Positions 1-8,257 of a stretch of 62,940 bases of DNA are shown here, piece after piece. Location of the stretch: assembly GCA_024696355.1 (NCBI GenBank), contig JAILGV010000087.1:1-62940 (forward strand), given 5' to 3'. Source of the stretch: Solobacterium sp. (lineage in GTDB: Bacteria; Bacillota_I; Bacilli_A; Erysipelotrichales; Erysipelotrichaceae). Below the pieces are notes generated by a model. That model did not search any database. It saw only the letters and a list, made by a program, of their open reading frames with translations, and had not been told where the DNA came from. Positions within the stretch are counted from its first letter, which is position 1. Each line of letters opens with the position of its first letter. The position numbers and the translations under genes were made by a program.

Positions 1-109
1 GGCGGCACTTCAGGCTTTTGGCTGTACAATGCTTCTTTTCATCTGTGCAGCCGGGTTCACGATTACTGCGGTCCTGCTTTTGACAAACAGGCATGTCAGA
101 TTACTGTAG
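1..109 (+). CDS. C-terminal end of a membrane protein (partial)
   Basis: One frame is open from the window edge to a TAG at 107-109. It encodes about 35 residues: a hydrophobic stretch of roughly 20 residues followed by a short basic tail (TNRHVRLL). That is what the last transmembrane helix of a transporter such as an MFS protein looks like, but the fragment is too short to name a family. It converges on xylA. The 250 bases between the two genes hold only the xylA terminator and a GC-rich palindromic patch near 318-340. Confidence 0.4.
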   Translation, partial: AALQAFGCTMLLFICAAGFTITAVLLLTNRHVRLL

Positions 110-256
110 GAGATGCTTTTTGAACAATTCCGGCTTTTTACAAAACGTGCAGTTCATACGGAGCGTGATCTTTTGGCCCGGGATGTGTTCCCGGTGCACC
201 GGAGCATCAATATCTGCAGGAATCAGCTTCGACCCCTGGAATGAATTGAGAGAACA

Positions 257-284
257 TGAAAAGACATGACCCGAAGATCATGCC
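257..284 (-). terminator. Probable xylA terminator
   Basis: Read on the minus strand, a 7-bp stem (CATGATC with GGTCATG, one wobble) closes a TTCG tetraloop and is followed by TCTTTT. It lies about 80 bases past the xylA stop. The stem is short, so this is a moderate call. Confidence 0.5.
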
Positions 285-359
285 TTGTTCAGATAATTAT
301 AAATCTGCTCTGCAGGTGCCGGCGCCGGCCGGTACTTTTTCTGCCTGCATAATGCGGTC

Positions 360-1688
360 TCAGTTTTTGCTTGAGAAGAGAATGTTGTTTACGACACCTT
401 CCAGGTATTCCTGGGCTCCGCTTTCGGGAGCTGCCGGCTTCTTCAGTTCGCATGCACACTGTGCGAGTTCGGCAAGTGTTGTCTCATGGTTTCTGATCTT
501 TGCGCCGATTCCGGTTGAGAAGGATGCATACCTGTGCTCGATGAAGCTGTCAACTCTGCCGTCTTCGATCATTTCTGCAGCCTTGATCAGACCGAGTGCG
601 AACGTATCCATGCCGAGGATAAATGCGTGGAACATGTCAGCGTATGTGTTGGAAGGACGGCGGTTCTTGGAGTCGAAATTGAAGCCGCCGGTCAGTCCTC
701 CGTTTTTGAGAACTTCATACATGCACATCATTGCATCGTATACGTTGCAGGGGAATTCATCTGTATCCCAGCCGAGCAGCGGATCGCCCTGGTTGGCGTC
801 AATGCTTCCGAGCATGCCGTTAATTGCACTGATGCGCAGTTCATGCTGGAATGTGTGCTGTGCAAGTGTGGCGTGGTTTGCTTCGATGTTAAGCTTGAAA
901 TCTTTGTCAAGACCGTACTGCTTCAGGAATCCGATTGCAGTTGCCGCATCAAAGTCATACTGATGCTTCATGGGTTCTTTCGGTTTCGGCTCGATATAGA
1001 AATCGCCGGTGAATCCGATGCTTCTGCCGTAATCAACAGCCATATGCATCAGGTTTGCGATGTTTTCCTGCTCGAATTTGACATCTGTGTTGAGCAGTGT
1101 TTCGTAACCTTCACGGCCGCCCCAGAAGACGTATCCTCTGCCGCCGAGCTTGACGGTAATGTCAAGAGCCTTCTTGACCTGTGCAGCTGCGAAGCAGTAT
1201 ACTTCCGCAGAATTTGTTGATCCGGCACCGTTCATAAAGCGGGGATTGCCGAACATGTTGGCTGTGCCCCACAGACATTTGATGTTTGTGCCTTTTGTCT
1301 TTTCGAGGATGTAGTCACTCAGTTCATCAAGTCTTCTGTTTGTTTCGTTGATGTCATCGACGCATTCGGGAACCAGGTCTACGTCATGGAAGCAGTAGTA
1401 TTCAATGCCGAGCTTCTGCATGAATTCAATGCCTGCATCGACTTTGGCCTTTGCATGTTCCATTGTGCCGGGAACCTGTCCGAATGATTTGTCTGCGGTT
1501 CCTGCGCCGAACATATCGACACCGCTGGCTCCGAGATTGTGCCACCATGCCATAGCAAACGGCAGGTGCTCCTTCATGGTCTTTCCCATAATAACTCTTT
1601 CGGGATCATAGTATTTGAAAGCAAAAGGATTATTGCTGTCTCTGCCCTCAAATTTGATGACGGGGATGTCCTTGAAAATTTCTGTCAT
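360..1688 (-). CDS. xylA: Xylose isomerase
   Basis: Converts D-xylose to D-xylulose in the cytoplasm, the first step of the isomerase route feeding the pentose phosphate pathway. The 442 residues match the long class II form, which carries an N-terminal extension absent from the short actinobacterial enzymes. Catalytic His101 and Asp104 sit in FHDVD and the substrate-pocket Trp is in [15 protein letters not shown]. The two-metal ligands are visible around Glu233 (IEPKPKEP), Glu269/His272 (NIEANH), Asp297 (SIDANQGD), Asp308/Asp310 and Asp339 (FNFDSK). A GGAGG lies just upstream of the ATG. It is divergent from the AraC-type gene, and its promoter carries the same box found ahead of xylB, so the two genes are probably induced together. 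Confidence 0.97.
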   Translation of the reverse strand: MTEIFKDIPVIKFEGRDSNNPFAFKYYDPERVIMGKTMKEHLPFAMAWWHNLGASGVDMFGAGTADKSFGQVPGTMEHAKAKVDAGIEFMQKLGIEYYCFHDVDLVPECVDDINETNRRLDELSDYILEKTKGTNIKCLWGTANMFGNPRFMNGAGSTNSAEVYCFAAAQVKKALDITVKLGGRGYVFWGGREGYETLLNTDVKFEQENIANLMHMAVDYGRSIGFTGDFYIEPKPKEPMKHQYDFDAATAIGFLKQYGLDKDFKLNIEANHATLAQHTFQHELRISAINGMLGSIDANQGDPLLGWDTDEFPCNVYDAMMCMYEVLKNGGLTGGFNFDSKNRRPSNTYADMFHAFILGMDTFALGLIKAAEMIEDGRVDSFIEHRYASFSTGIGAKIRNHETTLAELAQCACELKKPAAPESGAQEYLEGVVNNILFSSKN

Positions 1689-1726
1689 AATTTCCTCCTG
1701 CAGGATCTGTTCCTGTGTATAACTTC

Positions 1727-1787
1727 ATTATAGCCGCGGCTGTATGCAAATCTTTGACAATGCGAGAATTTCATTAGACTAATTTGC
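1727..1787 (-). promoter_or_regulatory. xylA promoter with activator box
   Basis: On the minus strand a perfect TATAAT (1727-1732) has no good -35 at the normal distance. Instead a 37-base stretch (1787 down to 1751) contains GCAAATTAGTCTAATGAAA, then eight bases, then TTGTCAAAGA. The same two blocks at the same spacing precede xylB. The first block contains a small palindrome, ATTAG-A-CTAAT, at 1773-1783. A weak -35 plus an upstream bipartite site is typical of AraC-family activation. I infer the binding protein is the AraC-type regulator encoded next door. Confidence 0.75.
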
Positions 1788-1841
1788 TTTTTTGGGAAAC
1801 AAATACTGTACAATGAAATCAGGGAAGGGGTAACAGATCAT

Positions 1842-2774
1842 ATGCGTGAAATAGAAGTGGTTCGTTATTCACACGTTCCGGGAATCAATCTGTTTTTCAA
1901 CACGGTTTATTACCGTACACCTCATCTGCATTCGGAAATGGAAATCGTTATGGTTACCGAAGGGCGTATGACCGCGGTCAGCGAAAAAACCAGAGTTAAC
2001 GCCGAAAAAGGCGATATTCTGCTGTTTAACAGCACCAGGATTCATGAATTGATTTCAGCGGACGGCTGCACATTCCTGTGTCTGCAGATCAAGGCGGAGA
2101 ATTTCCGGGGCTGTCAGAGCATTTACAATGTCTGTTTTGATCATGACTGTATTCTTTCATCACTCAGCGCAGATGATCTGGCATGTGTGAGAGAACAGAT
2201 TTATGACATTGCATATGCTTATATTGATCAGCTGGAAGGATATGATCTTTACTGTCACTGCCGTGCGGGAATGCTGGTACACTATCTGATGGGGAAACTG
2301 CCGCATCACATGATGACGCTGAAGGAAAGAGCTGAAAGAAAAAGCAGATATGAAAGAATGAGCAGACTGTTTGATTATGTTGATCACAATTATATGAAGA
2401 AAATCCTGCTTTCTGATTTTGCGGAACAGGAGGGAAAATCCATGAGTTATCTTTCCCATCTGATCAAGGATACGCTTAATCAGTCCTTTCAGGAATACGT
2501 CAGTTCGGTACGTCTGAATGCAGCGGCTGAAATGATCATGGATTCACCGGATGACAAGCTTCTGGATATCTGCTACGCTTCCGGTTTTTCTGATTACAGA
2601 TATTTCTGCAGGGCTTTCAGAAACAGGATGAATATGACGCCTGAAGAATTCCGGAAGGGCCGCACTTCTGCACACAGGGAAGAGATCCGTGCAGGAAACA
2701 ATGAGTCGAAAGAATACTTTCATTCGAAGGAGCAGAGTATCCGGATTATGCTGGATCTCAGCAAACTAGTCTAA
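1842..2774 (+). CDS. AraC-family regulator, probably of xylose genes
   Basis: A 310-residue transcription factor. The N-terminal half is a cupin-like sensor with the metal/sugar-pocket type motif HLHSEMEIV near residue 28. The C-terminal ~100 residues form the double helix-turn-helix of AraC proteins, with the characteristic second-helix pattern ICYASGFSDYRYFCRAFR and the tail MTPEEFRKGR. It lies between divergent xylA and xylB, so xylose-dependent control of both is the natural inference, although the inducer is not shown by the sequence. A GGAAGGGG ribosome site precedes the start. Its last five codons lie inside the box that precedes xylB. Confidence 0.9.
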   Translation: MREIEVVRYSHVPGINLFFNTVYYRTPHLHSEMEIVMVTEGRMTAVSEKTRVNAEKGDILLFNSTRIHELISADGCTFLCLQIKAENFRGCQSIYNVCFDHDCILSSLSADDLACVREQIYDIAYAYIDQLEGYDLYCHCRAGMLVHYLMGKLPHHMMTLKERAERKSRYERMSRLFDYVDHNYMKKILLSDFAEQEGKSMSYLSHLIKDTLNQSFQEYVSSVRLNAAAEMIMDSPDDKLLDICYASGFSDYRYFCRAFRNRMNMTPEEFRKGRTSAHREEIRAGNNESKEYFHSKEQSIRIMLDLSKLV

Positions 2775-2822
2775 TTAAAGTGGATGTTTGTCATAGAACG
2801 CAGGGAATGATTTATCTAATAT
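2761..2822 (+). promoter_or_regulatory. xylB promoter with activator box overlapping the regulator gene's 3' end
   Basis: GCAAACTAGTCTAATTAAA (2761-2779) and TTGTCATAGA (2788-2797) repeat the two blocks upstream of xylA with two differences in the first block and one in the second, at identical spacing. A -10-like TAATAT lies at 2817-2822, within a base of where TATAAT lies relative to the xylA box. The TAA of the regulator gene (2772-2774) falls inside the box. I infer co-regulation of xylB and xylA by the same protein. Confidence 0.72.
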
Positions 2823-2843
2823 ACAGATGAAGAGGGAACTTAT

Positions 2844-4334
2844 ATGTATACTATCGGAATTGATCTTGGCACATCGAGTGTAAAACTTCTGCTTGTCAGA
2901 GATGACGGAACTACCGTAAGAGAAACATCGGCTGAATATCCTCTGTATTTTCCGAAGACCGGCTGGTCTGAACAGAATCCTGCCGACTGGTGGGCAGCTG
3001 TCAGAAAGTGTCTGAAGGAAATCACTGCAGATATTGAACCTGAAATGATCAGGGGAATCGGCACCGCCGGTCAGATGCACGGACTTGTTGTTCTGGATGA
3101 GAATGACAATGTAATCAGACCCTGCATACTGTGGAATGACGGAAGAACTTCCGCAGAGACTGCATATCTGAATGATGTGACCGGCAGGGAATTTCTGTAT
3201 GAACATACCGGGAACATCGCATTTGCAGGATTTACTGCACCGAAGATTCTCTGGATGAAAAACAATGAGCCTGAGCTTTTTGCCCGCATCAGAAAAATCA
3301 TGCTTCCGAAGGATTATATCAACTATATGCTGACGGGAGTCTGGGCATGTGATTATTCCGATGCTTCAGGCATGCTGCTGCTTGATGTAGAGCATAAATG
3401 CTGGAGTGATGAAATGATCAGGATCTGCGGCATCAGCAGAGATATGCTGCCTGACCTTTATGAGAGCTGGCAGAAAATCGGAACTGTCAAGAAGGAAATT
3501 GCCGGTGAACTGGGACTTTCCGCAGATACCGTTGTCTGTGCCGGAGCAGGTGACAATGCTGCTGCGGCAATCGGAACCGGTACGGTGAAAAGCACTGACG
3601 GGGCCGTACGCTGCAATATTTCACTGGGAACCTCAGGAACAGTATTCGTCAGCAATCCGAAATATGAAAAGTCGGGAAGCTTCGGCATTCACAGTTTTGC
3701 CCACGCTGACGGTGCATGGCATCTGATGGGCTGCATGCTTTCGGCCGCATCATGCAATAAATGGTGGCAGGATGAAATTCTGCACGATACTGACTACAGC
3801 CGTGCCCAGGCGCTGATCAGCCCGGAAGCTCTCGGCCGCAATCATGTATACTTCCTGCCGTACCTGATGGGTGAAAGAAGCCCGATCAATGACACGGACG
3901 CAAGAGGCATGTTTGTCGGTCTTTCCATGGATACAACCAGAGAAGAGATGACGCTTGCCGTACTGGAGGGTGTTGCATTCGGAATCAGGGATTCCATCGA
4001 AACTGCCGGAAAGGCGGGAATCAGAATCAGCCGTTCAATGATCTGCGGCGGCGGCTCCAAGTCACCGCTCTGGAGAAAAATATTCGCCAATGTTCTGGGG
4101 ATTCCCCTGGATCTTCCGGAAACAGAGCAGGGGCCCGGATACGGCGGGGCAATGCTGGCCATGGTATGCGCCGGCATCTTCCCGGATGTGGAAACAGTGT
4201 GCGGACGCTTTGTACATGTAAAAGACACCGTTCAGCCTGATCCTGAACTGACAGCACTGTATGAGGAAAGATACAGAAAATTCAGTGCCGTGTATCCTGC
4301 GTGCAGGGAACTGTTTCAGAAACTGAAGGACTAA
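2844..4334 (+). CDS. xylB: Xylulokinase
   Basis: Phosphorylates D-xylulose with ATP to xylulose 5-phosphate. The 496 residues are full length for the FGGY kinase family. The N-terminal phosphate-binding loop is GIDLGTSSVKLLLV, the sugar-binding segment IGTAGQMHGLV matches xylulokinases specifically, the catalytic Asp is in GAGDNAAAAIG, and the C-terminal adenosine motif is ICGGGSKSPLW. GAGGG lies about nine bases before the ATG. It completes the xylose-to-xylulose-5-phosphate route with xylA; no xylose transporter is seen in the window. Confidence 0.96.
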   Translation: MYTIGIDLGTSSVKLLLVRDDGTTVRETSAEYPLYFPKTGWSEQNPADWWAAVRKCLKEITADIEPEMIRGIGTAGQMHGLVVLDENDNVIRPCILWNDGRTSAETAYLNDVTGREFLYEHTGNIAFAGFTAPKILWMKNNEPELFARIRKIMLPKDYINYMLTGVWACDYSDASGMLLLDVEHKCWSDEMIRICGISRDMLPDLYESWQKIGTVKKEIAGELGLSADTVVCAGAGDNAAAAIGTGTVKSTDGAVRCNISLGTSGTVFVSNPKYEKSGSFGIHSFAHADGAWHLMGCMLSAASCNKWWQDEILHDTDYSRAQALISPEALGRNHVYFLPYLMGERSPINDTDARGMFVGLSMDTTREEMTLAVLEGVAFGIRDSIETAGKAGIRISRSMICGGGSKSPLWRKIFANVLGIPLDLPETEQGPGYGGAMLAMVCAGIFPDVETVCGRFVHVKDTVQPDPELTALYEERYRKFSAVYPACRELFQKLKD

Positions 4335-4361
4335 TAAAAACAGCAGATCAGTGATCTGCTG
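4335..4361 (-). terminator. Terminator between xylB and upp
   Basis: CAGCAGATCA-G-TGATCTGCTG is a perfect palindrome at 4341-4361. On the minus strand it is followed by TTTTTAT, making a strong terminator for upp. On the plus strand the tail (CTTTCT) is poorer, so it may end xylB less efficiently. Confidence 0.8.
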
Positions 4362-4372
4362 CTTTCTGCCTG

Positions 4373-5047
4373 TCACGGCTTGGCCGGACGGGCTTTTTTG
4401 TATCCGTAAGTGCCGTTGATCCGGTCGCCGATATCGCCGGCGGCTGTTACGATAAAGCCGTCTTTGTTCAGGCCTTCCGGGATATATTTTGCGGCATATA
4501 TTTTGACATCCGGATGATTTTCATAAAGGAGTTTTACGCCGACATCGGATGCGAAGATGGACATGACTTTGATTCTCCTGTATCCTGCTTCTTTCAGATA
4601 ATTGATTGTCGCATCAATACTGCCGCCCGTAGCCAGGGCAGGATCGACAATAATCGCCGGATATTCCTCCATATTGACCGGCATTTTGAAATAGTAGGTG
4701 ACAGGCTTCAGAGTTTCCTGATCCCTGTACAGTCCGACATGTCCGACGCGTGCTGTCGGAAGAAGCATGCGCAGACCGTCCACCATGCCCAGACCTGCAC
4801 GGAGGATCGGAACAATCGTGATCGTCTCTGCAAGCAGGGGCGATTTCATTGTTGTAAGAGGAGCCTCGATCTCGACGTCTTCTGTCCTGAGGTCCCTGAG
4901 AGCCTCATATCCCATCATGATTGTCAGTTCAGTAATGATCTCACCGAATTCCTTGGAGCCGGTATTGATGTCACGCAGCTTTGTGATTTTGTGCTGAACC
5001 AAAGGGTGGTCATCAAAACTGGTAAGATTCTTTTCAAAACTTTCCAT
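4373..5047 (-). CDS. upp: Uracil phosphoribosyltransferase
   Basis: Salvages uracil with PRPP to UMP. The start at 5047 is chosen because AAGGAG lies seven bases before it and the protein then begins MESFEKNL...HPLVQHK, as in the family; an upstream in-frame extension has no support. The 224 residues include the invariant KITKLRD segment, PILRAGLGMVDG, the PRPP-binding loop IIVDPALATGGS and the C-terminal DAGDIGDR-like AAGDIGDRINGTYGY. It lies beside the DUF523 gene and uraA, giving a local uracil-salvage cluster. The divergent promoter is listed separately. Confidence 0.96.
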   Translation of the reverse strand: MESFEKNLTSFDDHPLVQHKITKLRDINTGSKEFGEIITELTIMMGYEALRDLRTEDVEIEAPLTTMKSPLLAETITIVPILRAGLGMVDGLRMLLPTARVGHVGLYRDQETLKPVTYYFKMPVNMEEYPAIIVDPALATGGSIDATINYLKEAGYRRIKVMSIFASDVGVKLLYENHPDVKIYAAKYIPEGLNKDGFIVTAAGDIGDRINGTYGYKKARPAKP

Positions 5048-5069
5048 ATGCTTATTCTCCTTGAAATCG

Positions 5070-5117
5070 ATTATCTTACATTGATGCGATTGACGCAAGT
5101 CAGCGAAATAGTAAAAT
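5070..5117. promoter_or_regulatory. Overlapping divergent promoters of upp and the DUF523 gene
   Basis: Minus strand: TTGCGT (5093-5098), 17-base spacer, GATAAT (5070-5075), reading into upp. Plus strand: TTGACG (5090-5095), 16-base spacer, TAAAAT (5112-5117), reading into the DUF523 gene. The two -35 boxes overlap, so the two transcripts should compete for polymerase. Confidence 0.6.
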
Positions 5118-5165
5118 TGACTCAGTATCAGATCACTGTTTATCAGGAAACGGAAGGGAATGATT

Positions 5166-5621
5166 ATGGCAAATATCGCTGTCAGTGCATGTCTTCTGGG
5201 CTTCAAGTGCCGTTATGACGGCAAAAGCTGCTATTTTGAGCGGATAGAGGAACTGAAGAAGAATCATACGATTATTCCTGTCTGCCCGGAGCAGATGGGA
5301 GGTCTGCCGACTCCCCGTGTTCCCAGTGAAATCGTCGGGGACAGAGTTATTACAAAAACGGGAACGGATGTAACGGAAAACTACAGCAGAGGCCGTGAAA
5401 CAGCTCTGTCTGCCGCTGTTATGAACAATGTCAGGTATGCGCTGTTCAAGCAGAAGAGTCCGTCCTGCGGCAAAGGAAGGATTTATGACGGTACATTTAC
5501 CGGAAGAACCATTGAGGGAAACGGTGTTACGGCGGAGCTTTTTCTGGAAAACGGAATCCGGGTCTTTTCGGAGGACGAGTTTGATTTGTTTAAAGAATGC
5601 ATTGACAAATCAGAGTCCTAA
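5166..5621 (+). CDS. DUF523 protein, thiouracil desulfurase (TudS)-like
   Basis: A 151-residue DUF523 protein. Characterised members (TudS) use a [4Fe-4S] cluster held by three cysteines to strip sulfur from 2-thiouracil, giving uracil. Here three cysteines sit in the family's conserved motifs: Cys9 in SACLLG, Cys40 in VCPEQ and Cys101 in SPSCG; GGLPTPR is also present. The start at 5166 is preferred over the ATG two codons earlier because it is better spaced from GGAAGGG. The gene lies between upp and uraA, so a thio-base brought in by UraA could become uracil and then UMP. Many DUF523 proteins are uncharacterised, so the activity is inferred from family and context. Confidence 0.8.
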   Translation: MANIAVSACLLGFKCRYDGKSCYFERIEELKKNHTIIPVCPEQMGGLPTPRVPSEIVGDRVITKTGTDVTENYSRGRETALSAAVMNNVRYALFKQKSPSCGKGRIYDGTFTGRTIEGNGVTAELFLENGIRVFSEDEFDLFKECIDKSES

Positions 5622-5629
5622 GATATAAT
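5602..5629 (+). promoter_or_regulatory. uraA promoter
   Basis: TTGACA (5602-5607), 16-base spacer, TATAAT (5624-5629): both boxes are perfect. It overlaps the last codons and stop of the DUF523 gene and would start a leader of about 135 bases before uraA. Confidence 0.8.
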
Positions 5630-5648
5630 TTCTGAAAATGCACGCAGT

Positions 5649-5747
5649 CTTTAAGTCCAATACGGAGATGTTGGTAAGATGTGGTGTGGATTCAGATTTT
5701 ACGGTATCCTTTCACATGTACGCCTTGTCTTCGGACAGGGCTTTTTT
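5649..5747 (+). promoter_or_regulatory. PyrR-type attenuator leader of uraA
   Basis: CTTTAAG...TAAG (5649-5678) encloses a hairpin with AATACGGAGATGTT at 5659-5672. This fits the PyrR-binding consensus ARUCCNGNGAGGYU at all but two positions. Those two (C to A and G to U) face each other in the stem, so the pair is kept. About 45 bases later a perfect 8-bp stem with a TTCG loop (5722-5741) is followed by six T, an intrinsic terminator ahead of the uraA start. The arrangement matches PyrR attenuation, where UMP-loaded PyrR favours termination. No pyrR gene is in the window. Confidence 0.68.
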
Positions 5748-5773
5748 GCGGAGCATTTCGGGAGGATAGGATT

Positions 5774-7264
5774 ATGAAACTAACTTACGACATTAATGAC
5801 AAACCAGAGTTTAAGCAGAATCTGATATTTGCGTTCCAGCAGATGATTGCGATTATGGCAGCGACGCTTCTGGTCCCGATGCTGATGAGCAGCTACACGA
5901 TGAGCGACGGCGTTACCACGCTGGCATTCGATCCCGCTGCCGCATTATTCGGTGCCGGACTCGGAACAATCGTCTACATTCTGTTTTCCAAGCGCAAAAG
6001 CCCGGTATTCCTCGGTTCTTCGTTCACATTCCTTGGTGCCTATGCGGCAATCATCGGTATGAACTACGGCTACTGGGGTGTAATTCTCGGTATTCTGTTT
6101 GCAGGACTTGTATATGTGGTTATTGCCCTGATCGTCAGAACAATCGGCAGCAAATGGGTAAATAAGATGATGCCTGCCGTTATTATCGGCCCGATTGTTA
6201 CGCTGATCGGACTTTCGCTTTCTTCCACGGCTACCGGCTGGATGAGCACAAACGGCGGAGCGGTTTACAGCCTGCTGACTATCCTGATCGGCTTCATTAC
6301 ATTCCTTGCGATTGTCTATGCATCAGTAAAGGGAAGCAAAACAATCAAGCTGATTCCGTTTATTGTCGGTGTCGGTGCAGGATATGTCATTGCCCTGATC
6401 CTGACTCTGATCGGCAAGGTCAGCGGTATTGAAGCACTTCAGTTAATGGATTTCTCACCGTTTGCGAATGCATTCGTTCCGTTCAGCATCAGCTCAATCG
6501 TTTCTGTTCCGAAGTTCACATTTATCCAGGCAATGACACAGCATCCCGAAGGCGTGCTTCCGATTGACGGGGCGGCACTCGGAAATATTGCAGTGACATT
6601 TATTCCGATTGCGGTTGTTGAACTTGCTCAGCATATCGCTGACCACAAGAACCTCGGTTCCATTATCAACAGAGATCTGATTACCAATCCGGGTCTTGAC
6701 AACACCCTGCTCGGTGACGGAATCGGTTCCATCGTCGGCGGTTTCTTCGGCGGTGCCGCAAATACAACATACGGTGAATCCATCGGCTGCGTTGCAATTA
6801 CGGGAAACGCAAGCATCAGCACAATTTTCACGGCTGCGGTCGGCTGTATGCTTCTGGCATTCTTTACACCGTTTGTAGTAATCATTAATTCCATTCCCAA
6901 GTGTGTCATGGGCGGTGCCTGTGTTGCACTGTACGGCTTCATCGCTGTATCCGGTCTGCAGATGCTCAAGAGAGTGGACCTCGGCAATAACAAGAACCTC
7001 TTTGTTGTAAGTGCAATTCTGGTAACAGGCATCGGCGGACTGACTCTGAACTTCGGCAGAAATCCTGTTACGGGTTCAGCCTTCCTGACTGTTACAGCGC
7101 TTGCCACAGCTCTGATTGCAGGCATTCTCACCAATCTTGTTGTCAACGGCGGTCATATGGGAACAGGCGAGGAAACAAACGATCCGATCAGTGCTTCTGC
7201 TGATATGATGGGTGAAGTTGAATTCGAAGACGTCAACAAGAGATCGAAAAAGAAATCAAAGTAA
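5774..7264 (+). CDS. uraA: Uracil permease (NCS2 family)
   Basis: A polytopic inner-membrane nucleobase symporter of 496 residues with about 14 membrane segments. The uracil/xanthine permease motifs are clear: the helix 8 region VELAQHIADH and the substrate-site motif GGAANTTYGESIGCVAITGN, the NTTYGE version typical of uracil carriers. The start at 5774 follows GGGAGGATAGG at good spacing, and the reading frame upstream of it is leader RNA. A short charged tail rich in Lys ends the protein. It works with upp (and probably the DUF523 enzyme) in pyrimidine salvage and is probably controlled by the PyrR-type leader. Confidence 0.94.
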   Translation: MKLTYDINDKPEFKQNLIFAFQQMIAIMAATLLVPMLMSSYTMSDGVTTLAFDPAAALFGAGLGTIVYILFSKRKSPVFLGSSFTFLGAYAAIIGMNYGYWGVILGILFAGLVYVVIALIVRTIGSKWVNKMMPAVIIGPIVTLIGLSLSSTATGWMSTNGGAVYSLLTILIGFITFLAIVYASVKGSKTIKLIPFIVGVGAGYVIALILTLIGKVSGIEALQLMDFSPFANAFVPFSISSIVSVPKFTFIQAMTQHPEGVLPIDGAALGNIAVTFIPIAVVELAQHIADHKNLGSIINRDLITNPGLDNTLLGDGIGSIVGGFFGGAANTTYGESIGCVAITGNASISTIFTAAVGCMLLAFFTPFVVIINSIPKCVMGGACVALYGFIAVSGLQMLKRVDLGNNKNLFVVSAILVTGIGGLTLNFGRNPVTGSAFLTVTALATALIAGILTNLVVNGGHMGTGEETNDPISASADMMGEVEFEDVNKRSKKKSK

Positions 7265-7282
7265 TATCTGATTGAAACAAAG

Positions 7283-7308
7283 ACCGTATCCTGAACGATA
7301 CGGTTTTT
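7283..7308 (+). terminator. uraA terminator
   Basis: ACCGTATC, a six-base loop, GATACGG and then five T: a clean intrinsic terminator 19 bases after the uraA stop. Confidence 0.88.
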
Positions 7309-7343
7309 CGTTTGCCGGGATAAAAATATGAGAGAATGAAAAC

Positions 7344-8255
7344 ATGAGATATTACAGTTTTCCGGATTACTGCATGAATACTTTCGGCAGAAAGCTCTAT
7401 AAAATTCCTCTTGATGCATCGTTTACCTGCCCCAACCGGGACGGGAAAATCTCAACGGGCGGATGTATTTTCTGCGGTGAAGGCGGAAGCGGGGACTTTG
7501 CCCTGAAGTACAGCGGACAGAAGCTTGATCCGGAAAAAATCCCCTATGTCAGAAATCCGCAGGCAGGACCGGGAAACTTTATCGGATATTTTCAGGCTTA
7601 TACAAACACATACGCACCCGTCAATGTGCTGAGAAACCTGTTTGAAAGAGCGCTTGAGGATGATGCACTGGCAGGCATTTCAATCGCCACGAGGCCTGAC
7701 TGCATGGACGGGGACGTACTCAGCCTGCTGGAGGAACTGAAGAACAGGCATCCTGACAAGTTTATCTGGATCGAACTCGGGCTTCAGACAATCCATGAGG
7801 AAACTGCACGTTTTATCAACAGGGGTTATCCTCTTGCAGTGTTTGAGGAGTGTCTGAATCATCTGAAGCAGATCGGGATTCCCGTGATTGTTCATATCAT
7901 CATCGGACTGCCTCATGAAACAGAGGAGATGATATATCAGACCGTAAACTATCTCAGCGACAAAAAGATCGACGGAATAAAGCTTCAGCTTCTGCATGTT
8001 CTGAAAAACACACGGCTGTCGCAGCTGTATCATCAGGGCGAATTCGATGTGCTGGACGAAGAGGAATATCTGAAGATTCTGTGCGGCTGCATAGCAAGGC
8101 TGGACAGGGATATCGTGATCCACAGAATCACGGGAGACGGCAATCCGGAAATGCTGGAGGCACCTTTATGGAGCCTGCAGAAGAAGAAGGTTCTGAATCA
8201 TATCGGTCATGCGCTGAAAATCAATGACATCAGTCAGGGATGCTTAAGGAGATAA
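7344..8255 (+). CDS. TIGR01212-type radical SAM protein (YhcC-like)
   Basis: 303 residues. The N-terminal cysteine pattern is the unusual CPNRDGKISTGGCIFCG (C-x9-C-x2-C) rather than CxxxCxxC, which marks the YhcC/TIGR01212 radical SAM family. It is followed by the family's GGSGDFA-like loop and a TIM-barrel-like core with IELGLQTIHEET and IVHIIIGLPHET. The cluster should bind S-adenosylmethionine. The substrate of this family is not established to my knowledge. No strong ribosome site is visible before the ATG. It starts a run of closely packed plus-strand genes. Confidence 0.88.
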   Translation: MRYYSFPDYCMNTFGRKLYKIPLDASFTCPNRDGKISTGGCIFCGEGGSGDFALKYSGQKLDPEKIPYVRNPQAGPGNFIGYFQAYTNTYAPVNVLRNLFERALEDDALAGISIATRPDCMDGDVLSLLEELKNRHPDKFIWIELGLQTIHEETARFINRGYPLAVFEECLNHLKQIGIPVIVHIIIGLPHETEEMIYQTVNYLSDKKIDGIKLQLLHVLKNTRLSQLYHQGEFDVLDEEEYLKILCGCIARLDRDIVIHRITGDGNPEMLEAPLWSLQKKKVLNHIGHALKINDISQGCLRR

Positions 8256-8257
8256 TT

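Noticed and set aside
534-1220. 228-codon plus-strand frame opposite xylA
   Set aside because: It overlaps a certain xylose isomerase gene on the other strand and shows no domain or start signal.
4373-5206. Longer upp product starting at 5206
   Set aside because: The extra 53 residues cross the divergent promoter region and lack homology; AAGGAG precedes the ATG at 5047.
5630-5773. Purine or other known riboswitch before uraA
   Set aside because: The conserved purine-riboswitch core is absent, whereas the PyrR-type hairpin plus terminator explains the leader.
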